Positions 1 through 5,465 of a stretch of 5,550 nt of DNA are shown one piece after another. The DNA lies in assembly GCA_020846515.1 (NCBI GenBank), contig JADLDX010000531.1:1-5550 (forward strand), given 5' to 3'. This DNA is from Pirellulaceae bacterium (lineage in GTDB: Bacteria > Planctomycetota > Planctomycetia > Pirellulales > Pirellulaceae). Under the pieces are notes generated by a model. That model had not been told where the DNA came from and searched no databases. It worked only from the letters and a program-made list of their open reading frames with translations. The stretch's first letter is position 1, and every line of letters starts with the position of its first letter. A program made the translations under genes and the position numbers.

Positions 1-961
1 CATGCTCGCGCAGTCGCAAACGCTCGCCGGCCAGTCCCAGGTCTGTATACCATTGCATGCGTCGATCGCGCCAGTAGCGATACCATTGTTGGGACGAGTT
101 TGGATGGCAGAAGAACTCGATCTCCATCTGTTCGAATTCTCGCGAACGGAAAGTGAAATTACGCGGTGTAATCTCATTACGAAAGCTCTTGCCGACTTGC
201 GCGATACCGAAGGGGACCTTCACCCGCGTGCTGTCACAGACATTCTTAAAATTGACAAAGATGCCTTGCGCGGTTTCCGGTCGCAAGAACGCGCGGTCCG
301 CATCACCGCCCAGTGCACCTATCGTCGTGGGAAACATCAAGTTGAAGTCGCGTGGGGGCGTCAGGGTGCCGAGGTTCTTGGCGTCGGGTCCCACGACTTT
401 CTCGAAGTCTTCCAGCGCGGACAGTGTCAGTAACTTGTCGTCGAACTTGAGTTGATCCAGGTCTTTACTGCGCAGGCCGAAAAACTTAAGCGCCTTGGAT
501 TCAATCTCGGGCTTGGGATCTTCGTCGGTTAGCGTCGAGATGAAAACTCGTTGTGGGCCATCGTCGACGATAGCGCCGGCTTCGGTCCCATGGCGGGCCA
601 CGCGACCAGTGACCCACAACCCAACCACATGATCCCAGCGATAGCGTTTTTGAGACTCACGGCAGTCGACCATCTTGTCGCAGAACAAGTCGAAGTGACC
701 ACTGACGCGCCACACCTGGGGATGCATGATAATCGCACAATCCAAGCCAACCATTTCGTAGGCTTCCGGAGCGCCCGGTGGTGGTGCGAGATCGTCATGG
801 CCGGTGATCATGTCGCGCCACCAGGCATCCTTGATGTTGCGCTTGAGCTCAACGCCCAGGGGACCATAATCCCAAAACCCGTTTAGGCCACCATAGATCT
901 CACTGGACTGAAACATGTAGCCACGACGCTTGCACAGTGAGACCAGTTTTTCCATTTGCAT
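1..961 (-). CDS. glyQS: Glycyl-tRNA synthetase, alpha2 (single-chain) type, C-terminus cut by window edge
   Basis: Class II aminoacyl-tRNA synthetase that joins glycine to tRNA(Gly) in the cytoplasm using ATP. The first 320 residues are visible; the frame stays open to base 1, so class II motif 3 and the C-terminal anticodon-binding domain lie outside. Seen directly: the N-terminal YGGLNGFWDYGPLGVELK block (residues 23-40), which is characteristic of dimeric alpha2 GlyRS and absent from the alpha2beta2 GlyQ/GlyS type; FDLFCDKMVDCRESQKRYR (90-108), where this family carries its insertion; LRPETAQGIFVNF (226-238); and class II motif 2, RNEITPRNFTFRSREFEQME (261-280). The start is ATG at 961 (MQMEKL); a second ATG two codons later at 955 is possible. 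An in-frame TAA lies eight codons upstream, so no longer start exists. The ribosome site is weak (AAAAGAA). The gene follows prmC by 86 bases in the same direction and may share its transcript. Confidence 0.96.
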   Translation of the reverse strand, partial: MQMEKLVSLCKRRGYMFQSSEIYGGLNGFWDYGPLGVELKRNIKDAWWRDMITGHDDLAPPPGAPEAYEMVGLDCAIIMHPQVWRVSGHFDLFCDKMVDCRESQKRYRWDHVVGLWVTGRVARHGTEAGAIVDDGPQRVFISTLTDEDPKPEIESKALKFFGLRSKDLDQLKFDDKLLTLSALEDFEKVVGPDAKNLGTLTPPRDFNLMFPTTIGALGGDADRAFLRPETAQGIFVNFKNVCDSTRVKVPFGIAQVGKSFRNEITPRNFTFRSREFEQMEIEFFCHPNSSQQWYRYWRDRRMQWYTDLGLAGERLRLREH

Positions 962-1047
962 GATGTAATTCTTTTGTTGCGATTAAGATTACCGTCGATA
1001 GTCGGCAAGTATGTTTTGGCGAGTGTGGGTCAGCGTGCGCACTGAGG

Positions 1048-2172
1048 CTACAACCTACAAACTGACACGATGCGTGCATGGCCAGAGAGGTCTTTGGTGA
1101 TGATCGGCTCGGCCCACATTCGGCGGTCGACCAAGGCCACGACTTTGTCAGCGATCATCGGAGAGATCTCCATCAGTAACCAGCCGCCGCGCCGGAGGCG
1201 AGCTGCGGATTGTGGCATTAAACGCTCGATGATCTCGGTGCCGGTAGGTCCACTGACCAAAGCGGACTTGGGTTCGTAGTTCTTGACGCTGGCCGGCAAT
1301 TCTGCGTACTCAGCCTCGGTCACGTAGGGTGGATTACTGGCGATAATGTCAAAGGTCATCGAATCGACCGCCGACAATAGATCGCTGGCCAGTAGAGTAA
1401 CCTGGTTCTCGACCGCATGCTTTTGCACGTTCCGCGCGGCCAGTGCCAGAGCTGGCTGGGAAAGATCAAGGGCCATGATCTTGGCACCCGAGAGCGATTT
1501 AGCCAGCGAGATCGCGACACTGCCACTGCCGGTGCCAACATCGGCGATGGTCAAGCCTGCGTAGGACTTAACTGGCTTGGGCCGCCATATTTCGTCCTCC
1601 CCCTGCCCTGCCCCGCCGGCCGCCGGGTTTACTGAATCGCTGGCTGAGTCACTGGCTGGCTCGCCAGCTGAATTGTTGGCTGACAAGCCCGTTGACTGGC
1701 TGGTTGGTTGGCTCTTTGGCTGGTTCTTTGGCTGGTTCGGTGTCTCGTGAACCCTGGCTGTGGGCTGAGTTGCAGCCGTGGCAGTCGGTGCAGTCTGGGT
1801 GCTGTTGGGCGCCTGGCCGGTTAACTGCTTGGCGCGGTCGATGGCGTCCACGACCAGGTGTTCGGTCTCGGGTCTTGGGATCAGCACATCTGGATTGACT
1901 TCGAAGCTGAGCGAGTAGAATTCCTTGCGACCGACCAGGTAAGCCACGGGGGCACCTTCGGCGCGGCGTCGTACCATTTCCTTGAACGAAGCGCGCACCT
2001 CTTCCGACGGTTCTTCAGCAAAGGCTGTATACAGGTCGATGCGTGCGCAGTGGCGAGCCTCAGCCAAGAGAACCTCGGCGTCCAGTCGCGGCGAGGTCGA
2101 ACCATACTTCTTGAGATACTCAGCCGTCCACGTCAGCAGCCGTCCTACGGTCCACGCTTCAGCGGTACTCAT
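1048..2172 (-). CDS. prmC: Peptide chain release factor N5-glutamine methyltransferase (PrmC/HemK) with low-complexity insert
   Basis: SAM-dependent methyltransferase that methylates the GGQ glutamine of class I release factors, raising termination efficiency. At 374 residues it is about 95 longer than the usual 275-285. Visible parts: an N-terminal helical, factor-binding domain (about 1-85); the family signature [10 protein letters not shown] (98-107); SAM motif [17 protein letters not shown] (209-224); the acidic ALDLS segment (234-238); and the catalytic/substrate-binding NPPY (280-283) in [12 protein letters not shown]. The excess length lies in residues about 118-204, a stretch rich in Q, S, T, P, N and A ([22 protein letters not shown]) between the PRPETE helix and the Rossmann domain. 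It is in frame and no core motif is disturbed, so the enzyme is probably intact with a disordered linker. ATG overlaps the prfA stop (ATGA) and follows a strong GGAGG, indicating translational coupling with the gene for its substrate. Stop is TAG. Confidence 0.95.
   Translation of the reverse strand: MSTAEAWTVGRLLTWTAEYLKKYGSTSPRLDAEVLLAEARHCARIDLYTAFAEEPSEEVRASFKEMVRRRAEGAPVAYLVGRKEFYSLSFEVNPDVLIPRPETEHLVVDAIDRAKQLTGQAPNSTQTAPTATAATQPTARVHETPNQPKNQPKSQPTSQSTGLSANNSAGEPASDSASDSVNPAAGGAGQGEDEIWRPKPVKSYAGLTIADVGTGSGSVAISLAKSLSGAKIMALDLSQPALALAARNVQKHAVENQVTLLASDLLSAVDSMTFDIIASNPPYVTEAEYAELPASVKNYEPKSALVSGPTGTEIIERLMPQSAARLRRGGWLLMEISPMIADKVVALVDRRMWAEPIITKDLSGHARIVSVCRL
1714..1737. repeat. Tandem 12-base repeat (two exact copies) inside the prmC insert
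   Basis: CTTTGGCTGGTT occurs twice in a row (1714-1725 and 1726-1737) on the plus strand. Read on the coding strand it gives the repeated tetrapeptide NQPK. Degenerate GGCTGG/TGGTTGG units continue on both sides (about 1640-1735), encoding SQPTSQ and the Ser/Ala/Asp-rich part of the PrmC insert. The pattern suggests growth by replication slippage. Confidence 0.85.
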
Positions 2173-3248
2173 GCTTCCTCCATGTCGTCATCACGAATTT
2201 GATCGCGTTCGTATTCCAACAATGCGGTAGTCACCGGCATTAGATTACCGGAAATGACACTGTCCAGTTTATAGAGCGTCAGGCCGATGCGATGGTCCGT
2301 GATTCGATTCTGAGGAAAATTATAGGTGCGAATGCGTTCGCTGCGATCGCCCGATCCGGTTAACGTTTTCCGCGTATCGGAGCGACGTTTGGCCTCTTCC
2401 TGACGTTTGTGATCGTACAGTCGGCTCTTGAGCACGCGGATGGCTTTGGCCAGGTTCTTGTGTTGACTCTTTTCGTCCTGACACTGAACCACAATCCCTG
2501 TTTCGTAGTGCGTCAAGCGAATTGCCGATTCGGTCTTGTTGACGTGCTGGCCGCCGGGACCGCTGGCACAGAACTTGTCCGTACGATAGTCCTCAGGCTT
2601 GAGATCGATTTCAACGTCTTCTGGCTCTGCCAGCACAGCCACGGTGGCGGCCGAAGTGTGGATGCGTCCTTGCGTTTCGGTTTCGGGCACACGTTGGACG
2701 CGATGGCCGCCACTTTCAAATTGCAGTTCGCGATAAACGCCTTCGCCATCAAATCCCAGAATAATTTCCTTAAAGCCGCCGCGTTCCGAGGGGCTGGCAT
2801 CCATGACTTCGACTTTCCAGCCCTTGAGAACTGCGTTGGACTTGTACATTTCGTACAGGTCACGTGCAAACAAGGCAGCTTCTTCTCCACCGGTGCCGGC
2901 GCGAATTTCCATTACGCAGCGCGAGCGCGTCGCATCTTCACCGCCGATGGTCATTTCCAGCAGTTCATTCCACAGCTTTTCTCGCTCGGCCCGTAGACTG
3001 GTGACTTCTTCTTGTGCCATGGCGCGTTCGTCGGCATCGTGACTGCCGGCCATTTCAGCCAAGCCTTGTATGTCTTCACTGAGTTTCTTGTAGTGCTTGA
3101 ACTTGTTGGCCAGCTTGGCCAACGACCCATGCTCGCGCGCATAAGCCGCCATTTTGTTGGACTGATCCATAACCTCGGGCTGGCTCATCATGCCTTCCAG
3201 CTCTTCGAAGCGTTTCAGTTTGCCTTCTAGTTCAGCTCGAACATTCAT
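2169..3248 (-). CDS. prfA: Peptide chain release factor 1 (RF1)
   Basis: Class I release factor that reads UAA and UAG stop codons in the ribosomal A site and triggers peptidyl-tRNA hydrolysis. The 359-residue length is normal. Visible: a helical N-terminal domain (1-105); [20 protein letters not shown] (116-135); the stop-codon-reading tripeptide PxT as PET (188-190) in [19 protein letters not shown], which identifies RF1 rather than RF2 (which has SPF); and the catalytic GGQ (232-234) in [20 protein letters not shown]. Gln234 is the expected PrmC methylation target. The C-terminal domain contains [20 protein letters not shown] (302-321), typical of the family. The start ATG at 3248 matches the family N-terminus ([12 protein letters not shown]) but has no clear ribosome site (GACAGATC upstream). 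The TGA stop overlaps the prmC ATG. No frameshift is present; the programmed frameshift is an RF2 trait. Confidence 0.97.
   Translation of the reverse strand: MNVRAELEGKLKRFEELEGMMSQPEVMDQSNKMAAYAREHGSLAKLANKFKHYKKLSEDIQGLAEMAGSHDADERAMAQEEVTSLRAEREKLWNELLEMTIGGEDATRSRCVMEIRAGTGGEEAALFARDLYEMYKSNAVLKGWKVEVMDASPSERGGFKEIILGFDGEGVYRELQFESGGHRVQRVPETETQGRIHTSAATVAVLAEPEDVEIDLKPEDYRTDKFCASGPGGQHVNKTESAIRLTHYETGIVVQCQDEKSQHKNLAKAIRVLKSRLYDHKRQEEAKRRSDTRKTLTGSGDRSERIRTYNFPQNRITDHRIGLTLYKLDSVISGNLMPVTTALLEYERDQIRDDDMEEA
2176..2181 (-). promoter_or_regulatory. Strong ribosome binding site for prmC inside the prfA 3' end
   Basis: On the minus strand GGAGGA lies in the last prfA codons (encoding Glu-Glu-Ala), three bases before the prmC ATG. 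With the ATGA overlap of stop and start, it allows terminating ribosomes to re-initiate on prmC. This supports ATG 2172 as the prmC start. Confidence 0.75.
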
Positions 3249-3627
3249 GATCTGTCGGTCAAATCGATTGGGTTTAGGGGAGTAAGCTGGTCTGAAGTGC
3301 TGCGAGATGCCAGCAATTTGGGCTTCATCGGCTGGGCTGGCTGGCTCAACGGTACGGCCAAGTTACGGACCGGGAAAGTTTCGATCTGTGCCGACGCGCT
3401 TAGAAGGAGATCTCGCCCAGCGCGTAGTGGTTCGATACGTGGCCTGCAAACGATGAAATAGATATGGGACACATCCATTGGCCCAAGAGCGTCGTCTGCA
3501 AATGGAAACTTGTAAACGCCGAGGGTATCACCTAGCGGTGGTACCCTAATTTGGACATTTAAAAGCCAACATCGATCGCTTGAAAGGCATAGACTGCGTC
3601 CCAGCGGGCACTGGCAGGCGCACGAAG
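3249..3627. other. 379-base spacer between rpmE and prfA
   Basis: No convincing gene is present. A 77-codon minus-strand frame (3245-3478, from ATG) ends in an ATGA overlap with the prfA start, but it has no ribosome site, no recognisable domain and unremarkable composition, so I do not call it. The spacer contains the hairpin at 3522-3547. Just past the rpmE stop there is a weaker stem (CCAG 3601-3604 with CTGG 3611-3614, outer GCG/CGC). A GGCTGG-rich patch lies near 3330-3345. A prfA promoter is expected here, but no good -35/-10 pair stands out. Confidence 0.6.
3522..3547. terminator. Strong stem-loop between rpmE and prfA (terminator or leader structure)
   Basis: GGGTATCACC (3523-3532), loop TAGC, GGTGGTACCC (3537-3546), plus an outer A-T pair: an 11-base-pair stem with one G-U wobble when read on the plus strand. 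On the minus strand, the direction of rpmE and prfA, that pair becomes a C/A mismatch. It lies about 80 bases past the rpmE stop and about 275 bases before prfA. No clean U-tract follows on the minus strand (TCGGCGTTTACAAG), so intrinsic termination is uncertain. It could be an RNA-end stabiliser or a protein-binding site. The structure is clear; the role is inferred. Confidence 0.4.
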
Positions 3628-3867
3628 CTACTTCTTCTTGCCTTTTTTCGACTGCAAGCTGGCGTAGCTGCCGGCGGCAAACTTCGACTGGAACTTCTCA
3701 ATGCGTCCGGCGGTGTCGACGTACTTCAGCTTGCCAGTGTAAAACGGATGGCAGGCCGAGCAAATGTCGACCTTCAGTTCCTTGCGGGTGCTGCCGGTCG
3801 TGAAGGAATTACCGCAGCCACAGGTGACCTTGGTTTGGTGGTAATTTGGATGAGTGCCGTCTTTCAT
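3628..3867 (-). CDS. rpmE: 50S ribosomal protein L31, zinc-binding (C+) type
   Basis: Small protein of the large ribosomal subunit that helps bridge the subunits. It has 79 residues, near the family norm of 66-85. Seen directly: the [21 protein letters not shown]-terminus; a zinc ribbon with Cys16 and Cys18 (CGC) and Cys36 and Cys39 (CSAC); the HPFYTGK signature (40-46); the [12 protein letters not shown] segment (52-63), matching the GGRVDRFNKRF region known in E. coli L31; and a basic tail ending KKGKKK. All four cysteines remain, so this is the zinc form rather than the zinc-independent paralogue expressed in zinc starvation. The start is ATG 3867, preceded by TTAAGG six bases upstream. 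The frame remains open to 3975, but the extra 36 residues do not resemble L31 and would cover the putative promoter. Stop is TAG. First gene of the minus-strand translation cluster. Confidence 0.96.
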   Translation of the reverse strand: MKDGTHPNYHQTKVTCGCGNSFTTGSTRKELKVDICSACHPFYTGKLKYVDTAGRIEKFQSKFAAGSYASLQSKKGKKK

Positions 3868-3940
3868 GGCGAACCTTAACTTTGCTGAGCAAATTCTGGT
3901 GTTGAGAGCCTGTTTTCCTTGGTAATTCAAAGAATCCCAC

Positions 3941-3969
3941 AATGTAACGGCCGCGGAAGGAGTGCTCAA
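3941..3969 (-). promoter_or_regulatory. Putative sigma70-type promoter of rpmE
   Basis: On the minus strand TTGAGC (3969-3964, 4 of 6 matches to TTGACA) and TACATT (3946-3941, 4 of 6 matches to TATAAT) are 17 bases apart. Transcription would start near 3934, leaving a leader of about 66 bases before the rpmE ATG. Found by eye from consensus only. Confidence 0.4.
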
Positions 3970-4426
3970 GTCCAATTTGCCAGCCTTCTGCCGCGAGAGC
4001 CTTAAATCCTAGAACTGCCCTGGCTTTGGGGCTGGGACACTGCCTATACTTGTCGGAAAGTCAGTTACAGGAGTCTGAACAGTTTGAATGGAATCGGAAG
4101 CTGCAATGCTAGCTAGACAGATTAAGTTGCAGGTTTGCTAGCCTTGCTGTGTTGCAAATAACCGGAAAACGGCGAGAAGGACGGGACTGGGGTGGCCGTG
4201 GCGACGATAACCACGTTTGCTTCTAGAAGCGTTCGCGAAGTCAACCCTCTGCGGTCATGGACAGCGCTACTTTCCGACATGGAATGCGACGCACTTCTGA
4301 AATAGCCCGACGGGTCTCAAAACCTGGTCGTGGCCCAAGATCGATTGGTCGCGCCCCTGGCGCGGACTGATCAAAAGCGTTCCATAGCTGTCCACAACTT
4401 AGTTTTCCGCACGTGATGCCAATCGC
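3970..4426. other. Gene-free divergent region between rpmE and flgM, with palindromes and hairpins
   Basis: No plausible protein gene is seen. A 74-codon minus-strand frame (4241-4465) has no family resemblance and overlaps the flgM start. Items present: a TATACT -10-like hexamer on the plus strand (4045-4050) with a poor -35; an 11-base inverted repeat, TGTCGGAAAGT (4051-4061) and ACTTTCCGACA (4269-4279), 207 bases apart; small stems CGTGG/CCACG (4197-4201, 4211-4215) and CCG/CGG (4162-4172); a perfect 12-base palindrome GCTTCTAGAAGC (4219-4230) followed by TTCGCGAA; and a stem CGCGCC-CCT-GGCGCG (4350-4364) flanked by GATC on both sides. It could hold a long flgM leader, operators or a small RNA. 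I recognise no tRNA, tmRNA, SRP RNA or RNase P RNA. Confidence 0.5.
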
Positions 4427-4433
4427 AGGGGAG
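4427..4433 (+). promoter_or_regulatory. Ribosome binding site that sets the flgM start
   Basis: AGGGGAG lies eight bases before ATG 4442. A GTG at 4433, which would add three residues, overlaps the site itself, so ATG 4442 (MQING) is the preferred start. Confidence 0.75.
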
Positions 4434-4441
4434 TGATTTCC

Positions 4442-4747
4442 ATGCAAATTAATGGTTTGAGCCATGCTCAGGCTGCCCAGAGTCTATCTGGCGTTCAACG
4501 CAATTCCGCCGGCGGCCGGGCTGCTCCAAGCGACCATGCGCAGTCGGCCCAAGCTACCGATCAACTGGATTTGTCCGCTGAGGCTCAATTGATCAGCCAA
4601 ACCCAAGCGGCTGACCCGAGTAGTCAGACCGAAGGCATTCGCTGGGAAAAGGTCAACGCCTTGCGTCAAGCGATAGCCCAAGGCAATTACGATAGTCCAG
4701 AACGCATGTCCGGGGCTCTCGATAGCTTCTTAGACGCGTACGCTTAA
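4442..4747 (+). CDS. flgM: FlgM-family anti-sigma factor (flagellar sigma28 inhibitor-like)
   Basis: Small protein of 101 residues, close to the family's usual size of about 90-105. FlgM proteins bind the flagellar sigma factor FliA (sigma28) and block it until the hook-basal body is finished and FlgM is exported. Seen here: an Ala/Gln/Ser-rich, probably disordered N-terminal half (1-38); DQLDLSAEAQLISQ (40-53), similar to the D-x-[VL]-x-[LI]-S motif that precedes the binding helices in the family; and the C-terminal conserved block IRWEKVNALRQAIAQGNY (66-83), followed by a final helix SGALDSFLDAYA that aligns with the usual x-x-I-A-x-x-LL end. There is no signal peptide or membrane segment, as expected for a type III secretion substrate. 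No other flagellar gene lies in the window, so the partner sigma factor is inferred. No FliA-type promoter was found upstream. Assigned from the C-terminal pattern. Confidence 0.75.
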   Translation: MQINGLSHAQAAQSLSGVQRNSAGGRAAPSDHAQSAQATDQLDLSAEAQLISQTQAADPSSQTEGIRWEKVNALRQAIAQGNYDSPERMSGALDSFLDAYA

Positions 4748-4804
4748 TGAAGCATTTGGATGGGTGACGCACTGGCTGGATGGCCTCTGCTGCTCCCTAT
4801 TCAA

Positions 4805-4841
4805 ACGCAGCGACCAATTGGCATACGCAGCGACCAACTGG
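4805..4841. repeat. Tandem 17-base direct repeat with 3-base spacer upstream of fur
   Basis: ACGCAGCGACCAATTGG (4805-4821) and ACGCAGCGACCAACTGG (4825-4841) differ at one base and have a 20-base period, close to two helical turns. The core of the first copy, CCAATTGG, is a perfect palindrome that recurs at 4929-4936, just before the fur ribosome site, and at 5327-5334 inside fur. The second copy abuts a putative promoter, so this could be an operator; the binding protein is unknown. Confidence 0.6.
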
Positions 4842-4867
4842 GAAAGATCCACCTATCTGTCTACAAT
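4839..4867 (+). promoter_or_regulatory. Putative fur promoter
   Basis: TACAAT (4862-4867, 5 of 6 matches to TATAAT) has a weak TGGGAA (4839-4844, 3 of 6) 17 bases upstream. The start would be near 4873, with a leader of about 83 bases before the fur GTG. The weak -35 overlaps the end of the 17-base repeat, which fits an activator or repressor binding there. Consensus-based only. Confidence 0.35.
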
Positions 4868-4875
4868 GATCGATA

Positions 4876-4904
4876 GCCCGAGCAGGACTCGTTATGCCTC
4901 GGGC
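4876..4904 (+). terminator. Stem-loop between flgM and fur (flgM terminator or fur leader hairpin)
   Basis: GCCCGAG (4876-4882) and CTCGGGC (4898-4904) form a perfect 7-base-pair stem with a 15-base loop, followed by CCTTCGGTTTTCTGTT, a broken U-tract. It could end flgM transcription about 130 bases past its stop. If the proposed fur promoter is real, it would instead lie at the very 5' end of the fur mRNA. Confidence 0.35.
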
Positions 4905-4943
4905 CCTTCGGTTTTCTGTTCGTTATCCCCAATTGGTTCAGTT

Positions 4944-4947
4944 AGGG
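4944..4947 (+). promoter_or_regulatory. Ribosome binding site supporting the GTG start of fur
   Basis: AGGG lies eight bases before GTG 4956 in the same frame as the Fur domain. The longer open frame back to 4764 has no family resemblance and would run through the repeat, promoter and hairpin, so GTG 4956 is preferred. Confidence 0.6.
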
Positions 4948-4955
4948 TTTGTTCA

Positions 4956-5465
4956 GTGAGTGAAAACAACGCTCTTCAGTTCGATGCTGTAAGCGTCTCG
5001 CAATCTCCAGCGGATCGTTTTGAAGAGTATCTTCAAAGTCGCGGACTGCGCAGTACCGACCAGCGTCGCTACCTGGTCGAGCAGGTTTTCAGTCGGCATG
5101 AGCACTTTGATGCCGATCAATTGATCGATCAGTTGCCGCGCAAGGGCGAGGCGAATCATGTCAGTCGCCCAACTGTCTATCGCACGTTAAAAGAGTTTGT
5201 GGACGCGGGCTTGCTGCGTCGTTTTGAACTCAACGGCCGCAGTGTCTACGAACATGACTACGGCTATCCAGAGCATGACCACTTGTACTGTGTAAAGTGC
5301 CACGTACTGCTTGAATTTCAGAGCGACCAATTGGTGCAATTACGTGAAGAAGTGGCCAAACAGTATCGGTTTCGCGTCCGATCGCACCGCTTGATCATTC
5401 ACGGAATCTGCGAGTCCTGCAATCGCAGCGCGTCCAGGACTCGGCGCAAACAGGATCTGGTCTAA
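4956..5465 (+). CDS. Fur-family metal-dependent transcriptional repressor
   Basis: Cytoplasmic dimeric repressor of the Fur/Zur/PerR family, 169 residues with the GTG start. Domains seen: an N-terminal winged helix (about 20-95) beginning FEEYLQSRGLRSTDQRR, with recognition helix SRPTVYRTLKEFVDAGLLRR (70-89); then the metal-binding and dimerisation domain. By comparison with the known E. coli Fur pattern, His50, Glu99, His107 and His109 are candidate regulatory-site ligands (YEHDYGYPEHDHLYC). Cys112/Cys115 (CVKC) and Cys152/Cys155 (CESC) form two CxxC pairs typical of the structural zinc site. The C-terminus is basic (SASRTRRKQ). Ligands alone do not tell iron, zinc, manganese or peroxide sensing apart, so no gene symbol is given; fur would be the default. 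No classic Fur box (GATAATGATAATCATTATC-like) is visible upstream, but CCAATTGG sites are. It follows flgM by 208 bases and probably has its own promoter. TAA stop. Confidence 0.93.
   Translation: MSENNALQFDAVSVSQSPADRFEEYLQSRGLRSTDQRRYLVEQVFSRHEHFDADQLIDQLPRKGEANHVSRPTVYRTLKEFVDAGLLRRFELNGRSVYEHDYGYPEHDHLYCVKCHVLLEFQSDQLVQLREEVAKQYRFRVRSHRLIIHGICESCNRSASRTRRKQDLV

Noticed and set aside
2..886. Plus-strand open frames of 143, 100 and 111 codons in the first 900 bases
   Set aside because: They lie antisense to glyQS, whose conserved motifs fill this stretch; they resemble no family.
1692..2230. Plus-strand frames opposite prmC and the prfA end
   Set aside because: Shadow frames with repetitive [12 protein letters not shown] translation caused by the GGCTGG-rich DNA of the prmC insert.
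2409..2996. 195-codon plus-strand frame opposite prfA
   Set aside because: Long, but antisense to a fully conserved RF1; no recognisable domain.
3868..3975. 36-residue N-terminal extension of L31
   Set aside because: Absent from the L31 family, lacks a ribosome site at its start, and covers the likely rpmE promoter; the TTAAGG-preceded ATG 3867 fits better.
4201..4210. GCGACGATAA, resembling the -10 of FliA-dependent promoters (GCCGATAA)
   Set aside because: No TAAA-like -35 at the required distance, and it is over 230 bases from flgM.
4387..4395. CTGTCCACA, 7 of 9 match to a DnaA box
   Set aside because: A single degenerate site without a cluster or AT-rich unwinding element does not support an origin.
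4241..4465. 74-codon minus-strand frame upstream of flgM
   Set aside because: Overlaps the flgM start and ribosome site in antisense, with no family resemblance.
4764..4955. 64-residue N-terminal extension of the Fur-family protein
   Set aside because: Runs through the direct repeat, putative promoter and hairpin, with no Fur-like sequence; GTG 4956 has a proper ribosome site.
5114..5127. Perfect 14-base palindrome CGATCAATTGATCG inside fur
   Set aside because: Encodes the conserved-looking ADQLIDQ helix in the coding frame; probably a by-product of codon choice.
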